Positions 12,205 through 22,785 of a DNA stretch of 64,000 nucleotides are shown here, in pieces. The position numbers were made by a program, and so were the translations under genes. Within the stretch, counting starts at the first letter, position 1. Each line of letters starts with the position of its first letter. The notes beneath the pieces are model-generated. The model saw nothing but the letters and a program-made list of their open reading frames with translations. It ran no database searches and was not told where the DNA came from. Location of the stretch: positions 16,071,001 to 16,135,000 of the forward strand of contig JAMPIT010000258.1 of assembly GCA_026261815.1 (NCBI GenBank), in the 5' to 3' direction. This DNA is from Monarcha castaneiventris obscurior (Eukaryota > Chordata > Aves > Passeriformes > Monarchidae).

Positions 12205-15200
12205 GTAAGGCAGCAAAGCTGCTTCTGGCCACGAGGATACCTCTCAGAGCAAGAGAATTCCCAGCTGCAAACAGAGGGAAGATGAGAACATCTCAAAGTA
12301 AAAGTTACAGAAATCCTCTATAACGGAGCCTAAATCCAGAGTACTTGCATTCCTTCTGTTCTGGATCATGCCAGCATGGAGAGCTAGCACTCCATCCTGG
12401 GTCTCGGCTGTGTGACCACGTGTGTCAGAACCCACGGGAGTTCTGCTGCTGCTGGGCTCCAGGACATGCCTCAGAATGGGCTGGGCTGGCACCGAGTTCA
12501 CCAGAGGAGACAGTAGTCTCAAGAGACAAATTCTGCTCTTAATGGGTTTGGCCCACCTTACTGACCTCAATTTGTCCCCAGCTGTAGATGAGCTACTATC
12601 CAAAGAATTGCAAAACAAATGTTTCAGTGCCAGTCACAGTGCCATAAAAAATGACAGCTTCTCAGAGGACACCTTTAATGTTCTTGAACTATATTACAGA
12701 TATAATTTTGGTAATCTAATAAATAAACATTTTGGCTTGAATTAAGGCTGGCTTTAGCATTTTTAGTCATGGGTGGATTTTTGTTCTCACGCTGCTAACT
12801 TGCAAGGAGTAAAAGAAATCAAAGCAGACCTAATAATCTCAATCAAACATCTTATATTTTTTGTATTTTTTAAAAGAAACTATCAAATTTGCACTGAAAT
12901 GTTTTAAGGTTAATAGATTACCTCTGAACCCCAAGGAAATCAAGCTTCTTGTGCCTGCCTGTCATTTACTGGAGTGGTTACTTATCTGTCAATATTTCTT
13001 CCTTTTTTTTCAAGTCCCAGGCCTACTTGATCTTGTCCATTTGGCACTGCTGGAGGAATAACAAGTTTCTTCCCATCATGCACCTTTCTAGGATACATCA
13101 TGACAGAGAAATCTCAAAGCCCAGGTCAATTATAACAGAAGATGTGTAGCACCTCTGCCCCCACAGCGTCTTCTGGGGATCCACTTGGCAAAATGATATA
13201 AAACTATTTTCGAAGACTTCCCATGATCTGGCACTACTTAGTTGTAAGTGACTGGCAAAATGTAAGGAAATATGCATATGCACCTCAGCTCATTTCCCTC
13301 TGTTTGCCAAGGAGCCAGCTAACATTCCGTGTGAGGAGGGGCCTGAGGCTGGCAGAGTCCTCACTGAAAGGTAATTACTTTTTAATTAGAATTCATTGAA
13401 TAAGAGACAGATACCTTCCATACTTTCTCCCACTGATGATTTTAATATTCCTCTGTCAGGTATTACGAGGCAGTAGCTGACAGTGAGTTACATGAAGTAG
13501 TCCTGTAGCTGGTAGTGACTTACAAAAAGTAACCAACTTAACCATTTGTCTTAGGTAAAATATGATCCCTGTCCTCACTTTTTTCCATGGAGTCTGTCAC
13601 TGGTGCGTTGATGTAGTGTTTGTTTACTCTCATTCCTGCAGGAGGAAATATCATAGTTCATGTATCAAATTACTGTAACTGACTGGAGCATTTCTATTTA
13701 AAATAATGTATCATGATATATTTTTATAGTGTCATTGATGTATTTTCAGGACTTCTAATTTTTACAAGTATATAATCTGAATATCATTTATCTAAGAGTG
13801 CAGTTGTAAAATCTGTGGTAATATCTGATCTCATTATAAAAATCAGCACTTAAGAATGGACTGGAGTAACTAAATCTGAAGCTGACTGGATATTTGTGAT
13901 ATTTTGATAGAAATAAGAAAGAATTTCAGGTTTTTTTCTTTTTGCTGCAGGGCCTCTAAACACAATCTGACATGTGATGTATTTTTGAAGTCAAAGTTAA
14001 TAATTCTCTTTACATAAAAAATAAATACCCCCTATTGAATACACGCTCTAAAATTAGAATTGCATATTTCTCAGTAATATACCTAAGGAAAGTGATTTAT
14101 TCTAATGCAATAATGGCATAGATTTACAAAGCTTGAGTGATACAATGTTTCTCGTTATGGTTGTAAAATATTTGTTGCCACTGTGGGATTTTCTAGATCA
14201 TTATTTTAAAAAAGGAAAAACCTACTTTGACAGATGAACTGGGGCCATTCTGAGCAAATCACAGATACTTCATATAACAAGGCCTCCAAAGAGGGGAGCA
14301 CAGACTTATTACTATGGCAACCCAGATCAAAACACTATTTTAGTGGAGAGTTTCCAGTTTTACAATGCAATGATGATTGTTTATAGTACTATTGAAACCA
14401 GATTCAGCAAAGGTTCAAGAAATGAGCTGACAAGAGGAAAATCATTATAGATAAACTGGGGATACGTGAATGACATATTGTGGTATCTGCTATTATTTGA
14501 TCAAGTGATGAAATTGTGGCACAAACATAGATAAATAATGGTAGATGATACAGTCTGATGGACCCTATTTTGTTGGTTGTGTTATATTGTGTATCTGGAA
14601 GATAATTATTTGTTCCATGCTGCAAAACCCCAAAGCAGATTTAATAATAGGAATCACTGAACTTTGAAAAAAAAGTCTATTAATTCTCCCTAATAATTTA
14701 TCACATCTAATTTTAAAAATGCTTTAATTCCCAAAAAGGTAGCAACACCTACAATACTACCTATTGTACTACTTATAATAACAAACCTGGTGTTTAGACA
14801 GCACCTGGTGAGATGCTTTTTTTCTGAAAGTGCATCAGACAGCACACGGACTGGATAATACATGCTTAATCCTCTATCAGTTAATCAGTGCTTAAAAACT
14901 GTTAGTCCTACAGCAGTGAACCTCTTCAAATCTGTCTCATATCTGCAGCAGCAGAACAAGTTGATATTTTTCCTTTGTGGCAGTAGCCTAGAAGCAGCTC
15001 TGGGCACCCTCCAGCTGGTTTCTGCCTTGTGTCTACTCGCTCAGAGAAATGAGCTGGTTGTTAACCTCTTTCCTTGCTGTAATGGTACTGGTTTCAGTAT
15101 AAGAGCCACGGGAATCTGGGGACAATGATCTGTTTCCTGCTTAGGGTTATTTCTCAACACAAAAGCCATGGTGAGCTTACTTGTTCTGGCTTCTTTCCAA

Positions 15201-15471
15201 GTTCACGCCATCCTTCACCTCAAGATCTTCAGCAAATCATGACCACCCTCACCAAACTTCTTTCTAGCCCCACTTTTCAACTTTACCACATGAATGTTCA
15301 AAATCCTGAGTTCACCTTTCCATGTAACTGAGGCAGTGTGGTCAAAGTCTCCACTCCCACAGCATGAACAGAGAAAGCTCCTGGTGACTTCTTTAGGGGC
15401 TATAGAAGCAGCTCCCATGCAGACAGAGAAGTTCACAGCCTGAGAAATAAAGCTGGAAAGACGAAAGGTGA
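12205..15471. other. Noncoding stretch, nothing recognised
   Basis: AT-rich unique DNA. Two AATAAA-like hexamers overlap near 12716-12726 after a 107-codon plus-strand open frame (12422-12745) without domain signals. Short mutually unrelated open frames at 14862-15331 have no motif. No repeats identified. Confidence 0.45.
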
Positions 15472-16079
15472 ATGAAGACTGATCACAGCAAACTTTCTAT
15501 ACCTGTAAATAGTCTGATCATTCCTGAGCCTGCCTCTGGCACAGGTCTTCCCTCTGCAGGACGAAACTTGCTTCCTGCTTTGATGTTTCACTCTGTGGGA
15601 CTGTCTGAGGGGACAGCTCTGAGAACAGCAGGGCCCCAGGACCTCCTGTCATGTGTTCTTACCTCTCCATCCCCAGAAGAGTTTTCTTATGGGATCCTCA
15701 AGGTGAAAGTGTCTGTGAGCTCAGGGCAGTTTTGCTCCCTGGAAGAAATAAGAGATTTACTTACAGAAGCCCTTAATCGTTGGACTGAAAATACAAAGTG
15801 GATGAAATGTTTTCAGAAGGATGATTTACTATGTAGTTTGTATATTACTGTGGATGGAGAGGCTTTAGCTCTTCATGGAAGTTTGAAGCAAGATTTTACC
15901 TTACATTTGGTATTTCAGATGATGCAGGGAAAGCATTTTCTGGTGTAGTCATACTTGGACCAGAATACAAAACACATCCTTTAGTAAACTGTGAAGCTTT
16001 AAGTTGTTCAAATGACACTTACCCAGCAAATAATTTTGAACTTGGGAGCATTAGAGAGGTCACTTTTTTACACGGCTGA
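15472..16079 (+). pseudogene. Interrupted open stretch of unknown origin (possible broken gene fragment)
   Basis: A 158-codon open frame runs 15472-15948. From 15677 it follows a strong 3' splice site (TACCTCTCCATCCCCAG) and its composition becomes protein-like, with segments such as EEFSYGILKVKVSVSSG, EEIRDLLTEALNRWTEN and LLCSLYITVDGEALALHG. Around 15919 a one-base frame change would continue into a further 53 codons (DDAGKAFSGVVILGPEYKTH and on) to the TGA at 16077-16079. This could be a coding fragment with one frameshift, an exon using an internal donor near 15909, or chance. I recognise no family, no catalytic motif and no retroviral hallmark. A frame of 158 codons alone is only mildly unusual in 64 kb. 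Confidence 0.25.
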
Positions 16080-16317
16080 TCTGCAGCTGAACAATCTTTT
16101 TTAGCCATTAAGAACACCCAGCCTTTTTTCAACACCAGACACCATGCCTTATCCCTGAATTACATTTTCCTGAGTTTATGGTGACCATTTCAAGGAAAAT
16201 TAAGCCACTCCATTAACATCTGAGACCAGAGCACCCTTCAAAAATTCAATCCAGTAGAGCACTTGATGGTATTTATTGCTCTTCCCTAATGCACTTGTAT
16301 TTTCTCTGCCATGCAAG

Positions 16318-16432
16318 GACTATTCAGACATCATCATACAAGTATCAGGAGTGTCTCAGCTCCTAGGAGATGCTTCACACATGGAGCAATTACAATCTAA
16401 TAGAGTTCCCGGAATACAGGTTGAGGCACCAC
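16318..16432 (+). other. Candidate internal exon (115 nt), unknown gene
   Basis: The acceptor is TTTTCTCTGCCATGCAAG and the donor is CACCAC|GTAAGTAT, the latter matching the U1 consensus through +6. One frame is open through the exon, starting in phase 0 with DYSDIIIQVSGVSQLLGDAS and ending in phase 1. A further strong acceptor (TTTTTTTCTTTTTTTGCACAG, ending 16864) lies downstream; joining there in phase 1 gives nine codons and a TAA at 16891-16893. Together with the ATG exon at 12079 this would make an 89-residue reading frame. No homology recognised. Confidence 0.25.
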
Positions 16433-19040
16433 GTAAGTATAAGGAAGTGGTGAGTGCTTTCCACTGACTCCAGCATGTTCATACACTCTTGCCTTTTCCA
16501 TCTAACCTCACAAACATCTGTCTTCAGCCAAGAAACAGCAACAAGGATGTCAACAGCTGTTCTGTTCAGCCAAGTACAGTGCTGATGTTAAAGTTTTCCG
16601 AGATCACTGATGTCCTACATTATTAATCAAGGGCCTCAGAAATAATTCTGCTGACAGACTACTTATGAAATATGTCTCCTGACTTCAAAGTATGGTCAGT
16701 TCCCTGTCATATAGCATGGAGCACGGATGAAGGCTGCAGGGCTGAGATTCAACTGGTGAGAACTATGTTAGTCACTTGGAGGTCTTAAGAAGCATCCAAC
16801 AGAAATGGCTGAGGTAACCACAGGTCTCTTATTGCCCCCTCTATTTTTTTCTTTTTTTGCACAGTTACATTTCTTCTGGAATGTCTCCATTAATGCAAAT
16901 CTCCAGAATTAATGTAACAATAATGACAAAGAACATTTATTGCCTTTATTCATCCTTGTTTCCCAATACTAACTTCTGTTTATCCAGCTTACCTGGTTGC
17001 CCTGCATGGTGGATGCCCTGTGTGGCCAATGGTAGGCAACATCTGAAGAATGTAAACTCTCGTTTCTTCAATATTTCTGATAGTGCTTCCAACAGTGCTC
17101 TACAGAGGACACCAGAGAGATGGTTTCTGTCTTCCTGTGAGATTTCATGGTGGCTGAGATAACCAAGACAGTAAAGACAACAGTTTTCCTATTTATTGTG
17201 TCCACCAGCATAGACTTTTTTACCTTAGGCCCTATTCAGGCAAACACTTGCATTCTTTTGGTCTTCAAGCTCTCTATCAGGTCATTGTCTGAGGCCTCTG
17301 CTGGGTGTGGGATGGTGAAAATAGTCTGAGCCTGAATTTTTTGAACTCAGTTTAAAAAAATCTGAGAATATGAAGTAAGATAATCATTTTGATATTAAAT
17401 AGAAAAAGGTTTCAAAGGGGAAGAAGAACCCCATCTAACACCCCAGTGATGACCATTGCATGAAACCTCTCATAGACTGGGCAAAGCAGCAATAAGAAAA
17501 TTTTGGATATGAAAATAAGTCCATGAGAGAGAAACAGAACAACCTGCTGGCTCAGAAATTTCTCTGTTCTCCTCTTGGTCATTTTCTTCAGCTCAAACTC
17601 TCAGCAACAACTTCTATCAGTCAGAATGTCTTTAGCATTTTATCTCTCTATTTATTTTATCAGTTCACAGAGCAAGTAAGACCTTTGTTAAACAGCAGCT
17701 TCCTGATACAAAATATCTCATACATTTGAAATGCAAAATGGCTCCTACATTCAGAGAGCTGCCAAGTGAAGATGCTTCTGTGAGGTACAACAGTGGCTCT
17801 GGGGAAGATTGTCTCCAAGGAAGAGCAGCACAGAGCCAGGCTTGCTTGGGTTTCTGTTCTCCATCACTCACATATATGTTAAGAAATAATTGCATAACCT
17901 GATCATCTCCATGCTTAGAAGTCAGCACAGCTTTATTCCTAACCAGATCCCCTGCCACAGGATAAATCCTCTCCATCTATCTCATCTATCAGCTTTGTGT
18001 AAGTGCTCCATCCAGTTCTCTGTACTGTTTTTATCAACAAGCACTGTCAGGTTAAAAAGTGGATGAGTTACCTCCCCAAGCGATCTGAAGAATTCAGTGC
18101 CACAGAAACATGCTTAATGCTGGATAACCATCCACCTTTCCCAAGTGAATTTTTAATGGCTGGGGCTGCCTTACATAGTGTGCCGAGCAGAAGGAGCTGT
18201 GATTAAGCCCCACACTCCGTGATTTCCATCCAAAATTTTCCGCTCAGCGGTAACAAAATCTTATGTAGTTTTCACTAAATTCTCCTCCAATTTCCCACTG
18301 GCTTTTAGTATGTGCAGATAATTCAGAATAAAGCCCCTTGTCACAGTAATATGTATTCTAGCGTAGCACGGAGGAGCTGTTTCACCATGTAAAAGCCATA
18401 TTGCCAAGCTGTATTATGCTTTACCTGTCACCATGCCAGGAAACATTTAACAAGGAAGGAAAACAAGGAGAGTGCATGTGTTGCCAGCTATTCAATATAG
18501 GCCGTTTACTGTTAAACTGTGGAAAGGTGCTGGAGTTTAAATGCACCCTGGTTTTCTTCTGATACTGGTAGCAAAAAGCTGAAAGGTTTTGCACTGTTGA
18601 CCCACTATTCAGTGCCGCTAATTTGGACCTGGACTGTCTCACTAGGTCTCCATGGTTCACTGATCTTTTCTGAGCCTCAAGGGGTTTTTTGGTTTGTTTG
18701 TTTTAAAAGTTTGTGCTCCAGAAAGTGAGCGTTTGGCCAAGTAACCACTGTTTCTGTGAGAAAGGGTGTCTCAGACTGCTTGATCCCACTAATTGCAGGG
18801 ACAAGGCTCAGTCTCATGCAGGAACTTGGACAATCTCTCAGGTACAAGTGTCTTGCCATTGTAATGCCTTCATCACCCCGACAGTCCAAAGCCCTGAGGC
18901 TCCTACTGGTGCTCCCCACGCAAGAAATGGTGTCTTTGAACAGTGCTAACACTCACCAACAGAGGAAGCTGGAAAATAAGGGGTAGCATAACTCTTGCCT
19001 TTTGGGGGAAGCTGGTGTCACCATTCAGTTCCACTTCCAG
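16433..19040. other. Noncoding stretch, nothing firmly recognised
   Basis: Contains the acceptor ending at 16864 described with the previous feature and an open frame to 17162 without domain signals. An AATAAA hexamer lies at 18327-18332. Otherwise unique DNA without repeats. Confidence 0.4.
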
Positions 19041-19127
19041 CTGCAGGCACTGTCTGTGCCGTTCACATGAATCACTATTTCGGTGACAGCCATGGAGCTG
19101 GGAGTGTAGGACATGTCCTCCCTTTAG
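19041..19127 (+). other. Candidate exon (87 nt), first of an adjacent pair
   Basis: The acceptor CAGTTCCACTTCCAG precedes 19041 and the donor TTTAG|GTAAGTG follows 19127. Only the third frame is open, containing an ATG at 19067 (MNHYFGDSHGAGSVGHVLPL), and it leaves the exon in phase 1. The following gap of 75 bases has intron-like ends and a branch-like CAGCTAAAT about 25 bases before the acceptor. This frame matches the phase-1 frame of the next exon candidate. No protein family is recognised. Confidence 0.27.
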
Positions 19128-19202
19128 GTAAGTGGGAAAAACAGCAGCTGCAGTGTGCATAGTCCCAGCATCAGCTAAATCAAACTTTGTCTTGCTTTCT
19201 AG

Positions 19203-19379
19203 AAAATGGAGTGGCTTTGGTAGAAGGAATCAGACGTGCCTTCAGCGCAGCCCTGCTCTGGACAGCTCGTGGTTTGCAGAAGGGCAGAGGTCTGCTTGCA
19301 AGTTACCGCAGCAGGAAAGGGGACAGGCTCACGGGGCAGCACTCAGCAAGAAGATGTGGTACAAAGCACTACCCAACAA
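19203..19379 (+). other. Candidate exon (177 nt), second of an adjacent pair
   Basis: The acceptor CTTTGTCTTGCTTTCTAG and donor CAACAA|GTAAGTAG bound a 59-codon-equivalent segment that is open in all three frames. The frame entered in phase 1 from the preceding candidate reads ENGVALVEGIRRAFSAALLW and continues Arg/Lys/Gly-rich to a phase-1 exit. If the donor is not used, the frame ends after Ser-Lys at TAG just past 19385, giving 81 residues from the ATG at 19067. Base composition is GC-richer than the flanks, with several CpGs. Coding, noncoding RNA and chance remain possible. Confidence 0.3.
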
Positions 19380-22300
19380 GTAAGTAGCTGTAAAGCTGTG
19401 ACATTATGGGGATTTGTAGTTTGTATGACTCAATACTTTCATTGTTTTAATTGTTCAGTTTCCGTATGGCTGCTTTGGGCTGTTGTTGGAGCACTAGCAG
19501 GTAGTTACAGTGTGCTTTTGGAGCAAAAATTCGGATCACGGATGCAGGGTAGTGAAAGAGTAGCTCATAGAGAGGGCCAGGCTTTGACCTGAAGCATGGA
19601 GCTGTGTGCCTCATTTCAAAATGTCCTGGAGTCTGGTTTAAGCACTGCACTGAAACCCAGAGAGACCAATGATTGTTGCAAAAATGAGGTTGATGAGTGT
19701 TTTGCAACAACCTTGTTATAATGTGATCTACTGCGATCAGGTGTGTTATTCTGTCACTTGAGCACGTGTCACTGTAATACAGTTTGAATCCAGGGCACAA
19801 GGGGATTGAGGCGCCCTCCATTTACAGTTGTTTCCATGTAGGAACCTTGAGCTACAGGGAGGAAAACCTGAGCTAGGCAAGATATTATACTCTGAGCAAG
19901 ACCCCGTGAGGACCTTGTAGTGCTTAAAATGTGGGAGAACATTGCAAGTGTGGCTACACAGCAACTCTGGGTCTCTCTACAGAGGCTTCACTGGGGACTG
20001 GGGGAGAACAAGGCTGCTCTGAGCCACACGAGCTGTAAGGGAAGATGGTGAGGATGGTGTTGATGGCTGTACCTGGGCTTTTTCTTCCCCTGCTGCCCCT
20101 GTAAGGATGGTGCAAGCCACAGATCTGACTGATCCTCCCATTCTCAAAGTGCATTGAAAAGACTATTTCAAAGTGGAAACAAAAGGCCTAATTAGATGCA
20201 ATCAGCAGCTCCATGTCTTCCTCTCCCCAAATGGTGCTGCCTCACTGACCCTGACAGTCATTTTATTAGTCCCCTCTTGACTGGCCTCTAAGTCTCCCCA
20301 CCTGGTGCTCCAGTGCTAATTGGTACAATTAGCCTCTCCCTCCCTGGGCTAATTGCTAAAGACTCTCTCTCCATTCTCATGGGGACCAAAAGAAACTTGT
20401 ACAAGAGGGAGGTCTGTGACCACAGAGACACCAAGGGGAAACTGGGGAGCTGGGATGGGCTGGTTTGCTGTTCTCCATTCTTCTCACGTTCACTTGCACA
20501 AAGCACATAACTCTTTCTCTGAACAACACATAACATTTCTCTGTTCATACTACCTATAAAGTAACAGGCTCTGCAGCACCAGGGAGCCGGTCACAGGATC
20601 TCTAGGGCCCTACGTGGCATTCGAGCGCTTGGGCTGCTAATATGCACAAGGTAAAACTCCTTAGCTGTCTGCCCAAGGTCTTTGTAAGACACAGTTTATG
20701 CAAACACCTGTCTGGAGAATATTGCGGGAAGTTGCTCAGAGGCTTGCAGTAGTAGAAAAGTTAATATCCAGATTGTTTAAAAGGAGCTGGGAACAAAAGC
20801 CCTATTGGCTCTTCAAAAGAATAGTGTGATCTCTGTACAAAAAAATACATGCTCTTGAAACTGCTACATGTTTAATATTAATACAAGTATTTGTTTGTGA
20901 CTGTATTTGAAATGGCTTCAGATGACAGGTTGTCCTCTGTTGTCCTCAGCAGATAGCTGAGGGAGCCTTGGTGAGAAGAATCTGATTAGAATTAGAGAAT
21001 AGATTTATAAAAGAAAATATTGAAACTCTCTTTTCATACTGGGATCTAACAGTATTTAATAATACCTTCACTTTTCTAAAAATACATATTTATGTCTGTA
21101 AATTACACTACTGCTCATAAATAGCTTTCTCATCACCTGTCATTAATATAACTGGGATGAGAGTATGATAGTTGACTGAAGCTGACCACTAGACCTGCAA
21201 GGACATGTGCAGCATCCCCAGCTCTCAGCAGAGGGCTCAGGGCTCTAAACTGAACTCTTGGGATGCAGGCAAGATCTGCACACAGGTGGAAGGGTTGCTG
21301 CAGGGGTTTTGTTACTGTGTGCTTTACTTGCATAGAGGTGGTTGGGACCTTCCGACGTACAGTGAGCTGCCCTCAAACAGTGCACATGTGGGTGCAAGGT
21401 GACAATGTCAGAGCAGACCTGCCAACAGCAGAACTCAGTTATTTTCTCTTCAGTGTAAGTAACATTTATGCAGTTAAGTGTCAGAGTCCAAATTTAAAGG
21501 CAGCTCTACAGACACACTTGGGGGAAAGAAGAGGAGTAGATAAAAATAATTTTCTGATGGATAAATCATGTGTAAACTATCCTACCTGAAATCAGTAGGT
21601 GAAGGTTGAGGGGTGTGCTTAGGGATATGACTTTCCAAATACATGGATCCAGACAAGGGCTGGGGAGCTTTGCCCCATGCATGTGTGTGGCTCTTGCCAT
21701 GCTGACGAGTGAGTCCAGCTGAGCAGAAGACCAGAGTCAGCTGAGTGAAAGATCAAGCTAAACATGGGTGGCAGCAGAGCTGGTGTCATGTACTCAAAGA
21801 GCTTTGTCTGCATGAAAATGATTTTGTTTTGGTTTGATCTACAGAATAACGCCCTGCCCAGCCAGGGAACGGGAGGAGTGGAGAGGGAGTCCCTAACAGT
21901 TTGAACTTGTCAATCTGGACATCAAGCCCCTGTAGATGATGCCATGTTAATAGGCACTCTATTCTCATGTAGATACTCAGCGTATCAGTTGCCAGGCAAA
22001 TGAAGTGGTGTTTAGGGCAAAAACAATGGGTTTGTTGGTTTAAATTCTCAAAAAATACTGCTGAATGTATACTCTTTGTGTTCAGGTAAGAGAAACTAAG
22101 GGAATTAGAAAGAAAAGAGATGGCTGTGCAGTTGATTTTATGGACTGACCCTTAAAGAAGGAATACCTGTAGATGAGGTATTTGCTTTTGTTGAGACCAC
22201 ATATGTGAATGAGCAGAACTAGGCTTATGACAAGCCTGATAATATGGCTGGTGTTTTCCAAGAGTTACTGCATTCTCCTAATGAAATGACCTCTATGAGA

Positions 22301-22737
22301 TGAGACAGTGTTTATTTCAAGCTATATAGTGTCTTGCACTATCCCAGCTTTTTCAACCTTCTTCAGGTTTGACCTCAGTTTTTCAAGCTGTGTTCATCTT
22401 GTAAAGCTATTCATGTATCTAGGCATGGGAATGTACATCAAGACATAGTTTGTGGATAGACACTGACACTTAGAAAAAAACCATCAAACCAGGAAAACAT
22501 CTGCCATGAACAAAGGTTTAAGGAACTATTCTTATCTCATGAAGAAGATGGATGGATGGTGCAGGGCGCTTCACTGGATTTGCTGTGAGCTTTACACTGT
22601 ACTGCTTGTGTAGGGAAGGCTATGCGGTGAGGGGGGCAGAGGTTGGCACAAACAACCTGAAGCAAGAGGGAGGTAGGTTGGGCCACAGAAGCACTCAGTG
22701 CCCTTGAGTAAGTGGCTTGACTTGCTCATTCCTTAGG
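19380..22737. other. Noncoding stretch, nothing recognised
   Basis: Unique DNA with scattered short open frames (up to 124 codons on the minus strand at 19447-19821) overlapping one another on both strands. No domain, repeat or RNA gene seen. Confidence 0.45.
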
Positions 22738-22785
22738 GTGACCTTGGACAAGTCTCTTAAAATCCTTTTCCTCAGTCAACTCAGC
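22738..22785 (+). mobile_element. MIR-like ancient SINE core fragment
   Basis: The segment beginning GTGACCTTGGACAAGTCTCT, then TTAA and, after a short diverged spacer, CCTCAGT follows the order of the MIR core (TGACCTTGGGCAAGTC, CTTAACC, GCCTCAGTTTCC). Long match blocks of 9, 6, 5 and 7 bases are collinear with single-base differences between the first three. MIR-type SINEs predate the amniote radiation and survive in birds only as short fragments, so this length is expected. Flanks are too diverged to extend. Confidence 0.5.
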
